From Tetracladium setigerum (taxonomy: Eukaryota > Ascomycota > Leotiomycetes > Helotiales), in assembly GCA_031472005.1 (NCBI GenBank), contig PZJY01000004.1, forward strand, positions 434,001-498,000: DNA of 64,000 bases, in the 5' to 3' direction. Position numbers and translations under genes: made by a program. Positions 55,561-64,000 of this stretch are shown in pieces. A model generated the notes under the pieces. The model saw only the letters and a list, made by a program, of their open reading frames with translations. It was not told the DNA's origin and ran no database searches. Positions within the stretch are counted from its first letter, which is position 1. Every line of letters begins with the position of its first letter.

Positions 55561-57260
55561 TGCTACCAGAGGAATACTGTAGCCATGATCGCAGATTGAA
55601 AAGAATGTGGATAGATGTGAGGATGCAAGTTTGGAGACCGCAAATGGGGTCCATAAATCGTGTAATTATTTGTAGACTTGGCTCTCGGAGGTTTGTAGCC
55701 GAGGTCGAAAAGTGAGGCGGACGATTTGGTGTCCCATAGGAATACTAATCTGGTCAAACGGGTTTGACACCGTCGCACATTTCAGCCGCCTTTCTTGGCA
55801 TTTAAATATGCCAAGCCTTTTGCCTCCAAACCCAGCCGTAAAGAAAAGTACCTTCTTTACAGCTGGCACCACCATAGTCCCAGACCTCAGCACTCAACTA
55901 TATCCAAAGACACAAACACCGAATCCAAGCGCCGACTTACCTTCCTAACTAGCAGCACTCTTGGTAGAGAGGTATGTTGTTTTCCTCATTCTATGCTATA
56001 AAACTAACTCAAATCAAGTAGGCTGTGGACTGAAAACGAAAACGATCGCAAGACGAAACCCCCTCCTCACTTCCTCTTAAAGCTGCTGCGGGCTCCCATC
56101 GAGAACGCAATCGGCGAGAACTTCTCGCCAGAATCATTCATGCGCCTAGCTACGGACATGCGAAAGGAACCATCAAGCCACGCTCCCAACGACCGCTTCA
56201 TCAAACTCCCTCCACTTCATTTCCGCTTAGTCGAACTTCCCTCCGCTTCATCATCTCTCTTCCGCCTAGCGATGAGAAAATGGAACTTCTGCAGGGCACG
56301 ACCGCCGGTTTTGAACGATGGTAGGGGCATCCCACCAGCAGATGTCGATATGCCGGAAAAGGGTGAAGGACGAGGGGGAAGTGTAGATTAAGGACATCCT
56401 GCAAGAAAACATTGAGCAGGAGGAATACAGAGAAATGGGCTGAGAGGATGAAGGATTCACATAATTCAACTGTCTTCGGACTGTTCTGGTTAAGGGATCT
56501 GCGTACGCCTAGAAGAAATACTATTCCCGCGCGCCCACTTCACTCCCTACCTAGCAACACTCCCGGCGAAGAGGCATGTCACTCTCCTCCTGCTATCCTG
56601 TAAAGCTAACCTCACAAAAGCAGCCGCGGGCGTCCCCCACGATCTCTTCTCGAGAACACGATCGACGAAAACACAGCTGTGGAAACTTCTGTTGGAATGG
56701 CGAGTATCTGATTTGGAGCGAGAGGAAAGTGGGTATTGGCTGCGAAATTATAACAAACGCCTCTCTGCTAACTGCTAGCAGACATTGTCCTTTCAGCAAT
56801 CAAAACCAAAGGATTGTGGCAGATGGTTCGATTCGTATTGCGTTTGGATCGGTTTGGATTTTCAACAAGCGGCAAGCACAGTTGGCATTTTGGAGTTTGG
56901 GGTTGGGTCAGGGCGGCTGCTCTGGTGACATCAGACAGCGCTAGGCTGAATAAAGATTAGTTGGTTTCAACGGTGTATGCATCTTAGACTTTTGCTCGCT
57001 GGAGTCTTTTGCCCACCTCTTCGGTGACCTCAAATCTGCGACCACCTCCTCGGTAATCTTTACCTTCGTTCACTCAACTGTGAACTGTCGATTTTCATCA
57101 CAGTGACCTTGATCTGCGACCCTTTTTGGATGCTTGCAGTGTATTGGCTATTCAAGAAGTGCCAGTTAATGATTGTGAGTTTTAAATGGCCGATATGCTG
57201 CAAGCAAGCATCCATGGTTCATGGGATGCCTTCCGCAAATAGCGGAGGGGGTGACCATGA
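55561..57260. other. Decayed, partly duplicated region without clear gene
   Basis: Two stretches resemble each other: about 55946-56130 and 56548-56665 (TAGCAGCACTC-TTGGTAGAGAGG against TAGCAACACTC-CCGGCGAAGAGG, then GCTGCTGCGGGC against GCAGCCGCGGGC). An open frame at 56030-56391 on plus (PPPHFLLKLLRAPIENAI) looks protein-like but has no start. I could not assemble a gene. Confidence 0.4.
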
Positions 57261-57508
57261 CTACAGGTTGGGTCTTCACTTATAAAGAGGGATTTGTATC
57301 TTTCAAAACGAGTCGCACATGGTTGAGTTTTGGAGATTAGCGTGAGTTGGCCACAGGATATGGGCCCTATGTACTCGATTAATACTACAGGTTGGGTCTT
57401 CACTTATAAAGAGGGATTTGTATCTTTCAAAACGAGTCGCACATGGTTGAGTTTTGGAGATTAGCGTGAGTTGGCCACAGGATATGGGCCCTATGTACTC
57501 GATTAATA
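57261..57508. repeat. Perfect 124-bp tandem duplication
   Basis: 57261-57384 and 57385-57508 appear identical (CTACAGGTTGGGTCTTCACT start, ACTCGATTAATA end). Perfect identity implies a recent event. Frames on minus run through it (VLIEYIGPISCGQLTLISKT) but no gene is established. Confidence 0.9.
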
Positions 57509-58343
57509 TCGCGGGCATTTTCGGTCTTTCCCGTTGCAAGTTTGTGTGTTGCGGCTGCAATTTCGTACATCATGGTTGTGGGGTCTTGGGTACTGGCATT
57601 GCCCGAACCACCTCCATACAGTTTTGTATCTACATACGACAAACGGCCCGTCCAGCGCCACACACTGCATAGCAACGAACTGTGATGTAGCATCAAGAAT
57701 TTTAAATTCAAAGAAGGATGAGTGGAAGCTGTCATGGGGGAGCAGAAGGATATACAGAAAGAATAGAAAGAATGGCAAGGTTTGAGGGCGCCGAAGGGAT
57801 TAATACAAGCTGTCGGCACCTCTGAATGGTCAAGAATCCGGCATATACTTCGAAGTATGCAGTGAGGGTTTACCTCGACTTTGGAGAATTAGGCTTTTAC
57901 CACATAAAGCCATTTGAGATGGAAAATGTACAAGACAAGGCTGGCTGAATCTTATTTGTTTGCGCACCAAATGAACAGCCCTTTCCCTTACCATGCGCAG
58001 GCCGATATTTCCCCAGAACAAATCAGATGGCATCAAACCACACTTTGCAAAGTCCCTTTTCGTCCTACACATAAACCACCCTCTTGTACCATCGAGCGAG
58101 GTCGGCTTCTATCGGCTCAGCACGACCAGTGCTGGGAGGTACAGCGAGGTCTGCCACTGCGAAAGAGAGAAAACAAAAGCGACAGGATTGATGGTCTTGG
58201 AATCTCCAGCTTAATCTTCTTCCTCACCTGAAAAATAGTCAACTAAGTGCTCCCGATAAATGATAGATGGCCAGTATCTGAAGCCAGAGTTGTTTTACCT
58301 CACAGGTGATGCTTAACTCCTTCGATGCTCAATCCCTTGATGC
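57509..58343. other. No supportable gene
   Basis: Open frames on both strands (57427-57819 minus; 57914-58231 plus) lack signatures and consistent splice sites. Confidence 0.4.
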
Positions 58344-58421
58344 TCAGCCCTTCGCGCCGCATGTAGGGCATTCGCCTCCTTTGATACCGTCGCCGTGGCA
58401 AGTTTCGCAGGACGGAGACAT
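58344..58421 (-). CDS. Tiny CxxC protein (25 aa)
   Basis: On minus, ATG 58421 to TGA 58344 encodes a 25-residue peptide with the pattern SCETCHGDGIKGGECPTCGA, two CxxC pairs spaced as in a DnaJ-type zinc-binding module (CxxCxGxG). It is too short to be a chaperone. It could be the last exon of a longer gene or a true microprotein. Evidence is the motif alone. Confidence 0.4.
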   Translation of the reverse strand: MSPSCETCHGDGIKGGECPTCGAKG

Positions 58422-58699
58422 ATTTTTGTTCTGATAGAGTGGAGGATATTGGTAGTATGGTGCGCGACTCTAATAATTTTCAAGATATGCGAACAAAAGT
58501 CCTGTTGCGTAGAAAGGGAGATGTCGATCGAAGTGTGAGCCCAACTTTCAGCCCACGAAGGGTTTAAATAGTTTCAGATCCTGTCGCGAGAACAGCCACG
58601 AGAGCACCTTCGGCTAATTATCTTTATGGAGTTGAACAAATGTTGATTGGCTAGACGGATGATTGAAAATCGGAGAACTTCGCTTTCTCGTCTCCGACC

Positions 58700-59640
58700 A
58701 TGATCAATCGCCTCACCATGTCGAACGATATACGGCTACAATGCTCCTGCTCTGCTTTTTTCCCAACGAGCGATGCATTTCGTGCTCACCTTGATGAATA
58801 CCGAGTTAGTATTCAATTACCTGCGGGTACAGAACTGACTTTCTCCAGACTCTCGAAGGGTATTTGTCCGCTCAGCTGGAAATATACCGATCCCACTCGA
58901 AAGTAAATAGCGACGATCCAGATAGCGACGACGACGATCCAGATGTATACGAAGATGTCGAGATGCTTAGAATAAAACATAAGTGTCCTTTCAAAGATTG
59001 CGATAGAAACGAATCATTCAAAACGCGACAGAAGCTTCGGAGGCATTTTGAACAACGTAGGCCTCTGTCTTCCCCTCCAAGCGGGATTGTTAACTTTAAT
59101 GCAGATATCAAGTGCGAAGAGGTATGCGTGTGCTGTCGACAAGTTTCAAGACAAGTCAGCGACTACATAAGACATGCCAAACGGCATCAGGACGTGGGTC
59201 CGATCAAGGCTACCTATATAAACCAGATGTGTGATGAGTTGCGCAAGCGGGCTGCCGACGAACTAGATCTCGCAGAACGTCTCTCCCACGTTGAGAGGGG
59301 CAACAAAAGAGCGCGCGAGGTTGGAGATGCAGGGTCAAGGACTTCAGGAGTTCGAAGGACCAAGTTGCGCGGGGTTGGTGTCACGAACGAGCTCGATTTT
59401 CAGCCTGCCAATGGTATTGACCCTCTAAGCTCGAATGTTGTCGAACACGCAGCCAGAGCTGGCGTTCTGAATATTTCAACAGAGGCGTTCTATCCCGGGT
59501 CTGTCGAAGCATCAACCTCAGCCCCTGACCATATCGACTACGATGCTCCCATAAATGCTATGATAAACTGGCCTGGATCATGGATGGGATGGATACAAAC
59601 AGAGAATACGGCTGGAAACATAGGGAGCAGAACATCTTAA
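58700..59640 (+). CDS. C2H2-type zinc-finger protein, two exons
   Basis: Exon 1 58700-58804, exon 2 58849-59640; the 44-bp intron has donor GTTAGT, a CTGAC branch and acceptor CCAG; in phase, 298 aa. The N-terminus has CSCSAFFPTSDAFRAHLDEY, a finger-like piece. An acidic stretch (DSDDDDPDVYED) precedes CPFKDCDRNESFKTRQKLRR-HF and CVCCRQVSRQVSDYIRHAKRH, a pair of finger-like motifs seen in many fungal proteins of unknown role. The basic region HVERGNKRARE may be a nuclear signal. It is tail-to-tail with the next gene, with stop codons only 10 bp apart. Confidence 0.72.
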
Positions 59641-59650
59641 GCAGTAATAA

Positions 59651-60467
59651 CTATGCGTTTGTACTTGCAACAGCATCTCTAAATTCAAAGTTCATTCGGA
59701 TGTTTTGGAAATTTCTGTTTTCCAAGTCGCGCTCCATGTCTCCCACCTTTTGTATCAACTCTGGTGAGCTCGGAAGAACCATCTTCGGCCAGGGCTTCTT
59801 GCCCCGCTCGACTACATCGATTGTCGCAAATTCAAATGTGATTGCATACCCTTCCTTGAGTTCGAAACCAATTCGAGCATCGAAAATTGTTCTGCGAATT
59901 ATATCAGTACATGCAACTACACTATAGAGCAACAACTTACAAGCCACCGTCAGGAAATGTTTTCTCCTCGCATTTGCAGCCCACTTCATCTAGTGCAGAT
60001 TGAGAGATTTCGTTCAAGAACCTTCTTCCCGCTGTAGTAGGCAAGAACTGGTCGTGCGAGCCGCCGCAATAGCTAACTCGCGATCCTTTGGCCAGCAGAT
60101 GAACTGCTAAAACCCGCCGTCCAGCCTTTGGACCACCCCTCCTGAAGCACACGATATGGCCCGGGTATGCCGTGTATCTCAGGCCGTGTGCGAGAATGCA
60201 GGGCTCGTTGCCGAAGAAGGATTCTACGATAGATAGGATGTGCTAAAAGGCATTAGACAGATACTATAAATGTTTCGTTATACTCACTGTATTGAGGACG
60301 TATTGCTGGCAAAATTTCAGGCCATATTCCGAGAAGAAGAAAGACTCGAAGCCCTTCTTTTCTATTTCCTGAATACCATCCCCAACCGTGGTGTCTTTGC
60401 GGTCCAGGAAGCCATGTTTAAAGAGAGTCTCTTTCGCGGCCTCTACGGAGGAGATGGTGGTTTCCAT
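59651..60467 (-). CDS. Hypothetical protein, possible beta-helix fold, three exons
   Basis: Exons on minus: 60467-60288, 60242-59941, 59891-59651, in phase, 240 aa. Introns (45 and 49 bp) start GTGAGT and GTAAGT. It starts METTISSVEAAKETLFKHG. The middle reads YTAYPGHIVCFRRGGP, then RRVLAVHLLAKGSRVSYCGG and SHDQ; exon 3 begins LTIFDARIGFELKEGYAITF. The GGSH plus GG-x-x-IFDAR-x-GF strands suggest a double-stranded beta-helix fold, as in dioxygenase-like proteins, but no HxD metal motif is clear. Function unknown. It shares the feature GSH plus late Gly-rich strand with the gene at 51054. Confidence 0.65.
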
Positions 60468-60611
60468 AGGGGGTTTGGTGGTCTGTTTTGTGTCAAAAGG
60501 CAGCTGCGCTCAGAAGGTATCAGGACTCAACTGCATTCTCTGGCATGCTCTCATTTTCTTATCCTAGCATGTCAGGCAGCAATGATACAAAGCTAAGGTG
60601 GTGCCCAGTGG

Positions 60612-61076
60612 CACCAGTGGGTGTCAGAATTCATTGCGCAGTCCTGAAATTATGTAATCAGAACACCAAATTCCACCCCAAATCGAGAATTATATTAAAT
60701 TCTAAGAATTCCCCTTTACTTATTTTTATTTAATATTAAGTATACTAGATATTCGTGATTTAAAGAGCCGACTTTACTATTAAAGTTTTCTTTTTTATCT
60801 TATAGTTTAAGAGATATAGAATTCGATCAATTTCCCTAGTAAATTTACTATGTTAAATAACATTTAAGGAATTCCACGTATAATTAATTGTTTTTAAATT
60901 TTTTAAAAATTATTATTTAAAGGTATAACTATTTTATATAAGACACGTTAATTTTAAGTAAAGATAATAAAAGGGGAATTCTTTAGAATATAATTAAGTT
61001 AGCGATTTTTGGTGTAATTTGGTGTTCTGATTACATAATTTCAGGACTGCGCAATGAATTCTGACACCCACTGGTG
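60612..61076. mobile_element. Non-autonomous TIR DNA transposon (MITE-like), copy 2
   Basis: A 465-bp element with about 100-bp terminal inverted repeats starting CACCAGTGGGTGTCAGAATT, as in copy 1. The flanks are GTGG on both sides (60608-60611 and 61077-61080), a likely 4-bp target duplication. Its interior matches copy 1 in reverse-complement orientation (for example GTTTAAGAGATATAGAATTC against GAATTCTATATCTCTTAAAC in copy 1). No coding capacity. Confidence 0.9.
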
Positions 61077-61306
61077 GTGGTGGGGTAAATTGCTTAGTCA
61101 GATTAGAACTTTCGGATCCCAAGGGTAACTGTTCCTTCCTCTGCGTGCCACTTCAATGAGCTCTTTTCATCCTCATTTGTCCGCGGATCCTCTTTCGCTG
61201 TATAATTTGATGGCCCGAATAGTTACCGCGGCTGTCAAGATTGTCCCATGCAACAGCCCGCCTGTTGAATTCGGTGAGCTGTTCTTGAGGGATCTCGACT
61301 TGTGAC

Positions 61307-61547
61307 CACAACTCCTAATCCTTCCTTTGACAGGGACCACAACTTGTGATCCTTCCCTTGACAGGGACCACAACTTGTGATATTCTCCGCGTCTTTTACA
61401 GCTATCACAACGTGTGATCCCTCCATCGACAGGGGCCACAACTTGTGATATTCTCGACATTCCTACAAGGATCACAACTTGTGATACTCTCCACATCCCT
61501 ACAAGGACCACAACTTGTGATCCCTCATGACAAGATCACAACTTGTA
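61307..61547. repeat. Array of eight spaced palindromes CACAACTTGTG
   Basis: The 11-bp palindrome CACAACTTGTG occurs at 61338, 61369, 61437, 61473 and 61509, with one-base variants at 61406 (CACAACGTGTG) and 61537 (CACAACTTGTA) and a half-site at 61307. Spacing is 28-37 bp, about three helical turns. The sequence between copies is loosely repeated (ATCCTTCCCTTGACAGG, ATTCTC..CCTACAAGG). It may be a cluster of binding sites for a dimeric protein or a decayed minisatellite. Confidence 0.8.
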
Positions 61548-62444
61548 ACTAAGCGAAAAATTCACAGAACGAGAATACTGTATAGTACATCACCATGAGA
61601 TGCGTTACTTTACGCTTCGTTCAAATAATGAAAATACAAACACAGTTTGCTATACTTCAAGCATGCACCTTCTGAAAAGGTACGGATAACTAGACATATC
61701 AACACTGCTCTATGGCGAATTAATACCCTACGAACATTTCTTCCAACATCGTCCTGCAGATATATACCTCTCTCCGCGTTGTCCAATTAAGGGCATCATT
61801 CAGAGAGAGGTCAATTGTTTGGAACAGATTCCTGCTTACAGGCTGTGGAAGACATCAATGAAACTTTTGTGACACTCCACTTCAATGTGTCATTTCTCCT
61901 GCTTTATCCGTATAATGAACTGAGTATGCGTCTTTAACTTTAGCACCGATATCCAGATTAGCAGGTCGCACATATCTTTCCTGCAATGCAGTGTACATCG
62001 GCTTCTTGTATCTTATGCATTTCCTTGACTAAATGGGAAGGATCGGGGACCATACGGAGAGGTTCCATTCTTGGTGAATGCATAATCGATACGCCATAAA
62101 CTCTTCTTCCAACAGTACCAACGATCCGGACGTACTCAGTGTTCCACATCAGTGTCATGCTTCCCCCACACTATTCCATGATGAATCAACAATCGTTCAG
62201 GAGTCAATACATCATGCTGCAACCATGCCCTGCAAGTGATGGACTGTCCGTCCTTGGATTCCTGAGACGGATTAGACTGTGATTGAACTAAGATCGATGA
62301 GTATATATGGTAAGGAATTTCCCCTCTGGTTTGCTCATCACCCCCTTCTGTATTCCTCCAAACTCCTCAAGCAGCTTCTAATGTATCTCACTTCTGTATT
62401 AATCTCTTACATCTGAGCTACCTACCGACTTTCTCACATTGATA
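61548..62444. promoter_or_regulatory. Upstream region of the AAA+ ATPase gene
   Basis: No gene found. Close to the start it is pyrimidine-rich (62330-62440), as fungal core promoters often are. Specific elements were not recognised. Confidence 0.35.
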
Positions 62445-64000
62445 ATGGCTTTGACGGAGATGGTCCAGCGCCACCCCTTGATGTCTCATCAAGGGACAAA
62501 CACGACGAACACACCACCAGACAGCCCAGTGGAATGGCCTATTGTCATGTTGAGTGATGGACAGGCTTCCGAGATGGCACTTGCGGTGTCTGCCATGAAG
62601 ATGACATCTCGATCCTCACCTGGAAACCCACCACCCTCCCTTGCAGCAGAGACAGTCGCCACGACCCCAGGTTTGCCAACTCCCTGCCCTGCATGTTCGG
62701 CGAAAGCACCAACTTTGGGTGCGGGGAGTTCAATAAACAGTTTATGGAAGTGGAAGCTCCCAGGTCCCAAGATGCGGCACCTGCAAAACCACTTACGCTG
62801 CAAGACCTCGAACATCTCATCGTCAAGCTCATTAGCAAGCGCGCAGAAGACAACGCCGAGGTCACTGATAGCCCCAAACTCGACTCTCCGGATGGCACCA
62901 CGTCAAAGGAGGTGATGGCTCGCGCCTCGCTACTGGCTTTCAAAAAAGTCGATGAGATGCAAGTTTCTGAACTCACCTATCTATGTATCCACTAACGGAC
63001 ATTGACATGTAGCTGGGATAACAAGGCATACAAGTACACCGTTGTGGAAAGCCCCAAACCAAAAGGTATTGGCAACTTGGATCAATACGTGTTTGTAGTT
63101 CGTGGGCGGGTCGGTACGTATACCCTTGAACCGAAAACCACATACTGACAACCTCCAAAGACAAGAAGACTAAAGAGACTACTTATTTTGTTGACGTCAA
63201 ATCGTTCATGCTTCGAGACGCCTTGAGGGAGGTCCTCTATGACGTCCCCGGTATCAGCATCCTGGAGGAAAAGCTCTCAGTAAGCAAACCTTCACCACCC
63301 CAAGACGAATAGAAACTTACACTTCTATAGATAGAGCGCAACATTCTCTACAACTTCCTCCCCGAGATTGAGTCATATCGCGACCAGATTGACCCTGAGA
63401 ACCGAGCAAGCAATGAACACATCAACCTTCTCATCGACCATATCAAGACTTCCTACTCAGACGTCACCCAACGACTTGGTGCACTCCTCAAGGCCAAAGT
63501 GATCACTTATGACCTCTTGTGGGCCCTTTTCAAAGCAAACACGCTAGTCTACACCACGTGCCAGGGAACGGAAAAGCCAAGGTGCATCAAGTACGAGTCT
63601 GCCGCAGAGGAAACCACCCAGAGCGGAGTAGAATATTTCCACATCAAAGGGAGCTATCTGGACTTTGATGGGAAGATTTTAGGAACGGTTCCGATTGAGA
63701 CGGCGATTTTGAAATTTGATGGATCTAAACCCATCAACTCGCTCGAGGCCTTCCCACTCCATCATCACGAGGACGAGGAGGCTATCAAAAAGGAGCTTGT
63801 CGAATGTGGCCGGAGGTTCTGCTCCTTGAGAGGTACTCATCATCGGCAGTACGATGGAACAGCTTTCCAGATGGTGAAAGGGAAGCCTCGCAAAATCACG
63901 ATAAACGGCAGAATCATAGTAGACGCGGTCAAATTTCTACAGGACAATCCCAATTACACTCGACCGAGCATTTTCAAGAGCTCCAAAGGTGTTAGCATAT
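62445..64000 (+). CDS. AAA+ ATPase gene, 5' part (DUF7025-like N-terminal region), incomplete
   Basis: The start is probably ATG 62445 (MALTEMVQRHPLM), but the first exon's frame differs from the frame that is clearly coding from about 62693 (FNKQFMEVEAPRSQ, LTLQDLEHLIVKLISKRAED). The join, and the one near 62985-63013, is unresolved. From about 63014 the exons are firm: to 63113, 63161-63279, and 63331 to the window end, with donors GTACGT and GTAAGC.

The protein reads TYFVDVKSFMLRDALREVL, IESYRDQIDPENR, LLKAKVITYDLLWALFKANT, YLDFDGKILGTVPIETAILK, then HHRQYDGTAFQMVKGK and INGRIIVDAVKFLQDNPNY. This matches the conserved region that precedes the ATPase domain in a large fungal AAA+ family. 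Walker motifs would lie beyond the window. Substrate unknown. Confidence 0.75.

Noticed and set aside
61307..61547. CRISPR-like array of spaced palindromes
   Set aside because: Eukaryotic context; repeats are only 11 bp and the spacers are themselves similar, so it is not a CRISPR array.
1..64000. tRNA or rRNA genes
   Set aside because: No cloverleaf-like sequence with A and B boxes and no conserved rRNA stretch was recognised by eye; a covariance-model scan would settle it.

Overview
This window looks like chromosomal DNA of a filamentous ascomycete, probably a leotiomycete-type fungus. Most genes carry short introns of about 44-76 bp with GT(A/G)NGT donors and CTRAY-like branch sites. The recognisable families are fungal: secreted ferritin-like protein, serine-rich cupredoxin, DUF6594 membrane protein, Myb/SANT protein, AAA+ ATPase with a DUF7025-like N-terminal region, and Ty1/copia retrotransposons. 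The class-level placement is inference. No rRNA, tRNA or CRISPR was recognised. All splice sites were placed by hand from reading frame and splice consensus, without transcript data.

Layout. 1-13.8 kb holds scattered small genes: a basic hypothetical protein, two small coiled-coil proteins, a divergent pair encoding a secreted ferritin-like protein and a secreted cupredoxin (the clearest functional unit in the window), and a two-exon unknown gene, with several short tandem repeats between them. 13.8-18.2 kb is gene-poor and contains a dynamin-type GTPase pseudogene. 18.2-21.9 kb holds a three-exon unknown gene and a C2H2 protein with an internally repeated structure.

22.1-38.66 kb is extremely A+T-rich. 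It carries at least five LTR pieces of one Ty1/copia family in both orientations. One broken element on the minus strand has gag, protease and integrase; another on the plus strand has reverse transcriptase and RNase H. A normal-composition island at 30.3-32.9 kb holds a DUF6594 gene and an unknown gene. A short terminal-inverted-repeat (TIR) element lies at 37.0-37.5 kb, with a second copy of the family at 60.6-61.1 kb. At about 38.67 kb the composition switches abruptly to G+C-rich DNA upstream of a four-exon Myb/SANT gene.

40.8-64 kb is gene-rich: zinc-ribbon-like protein, small membrane proteins, a six-exon nuclear-looking protein, two possible double-stranded beta-helix proteins, coiled-coil and CBM48-like proteins, a C2H2-type protein, and the 5' part of an AAA+ ATPase gene that runs off the window. 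Several genes here are interrupted by single in-frame stops, and decayed local duplications occur at 53.7-57.5 kb. Apart from the ferritin-like/cupredoxin pair I see no group of genes that clearly works together. The best candidates for something new are that pair, the TIR element family, and an array of eight spaced palindromes at 61.3-61.5 kb.
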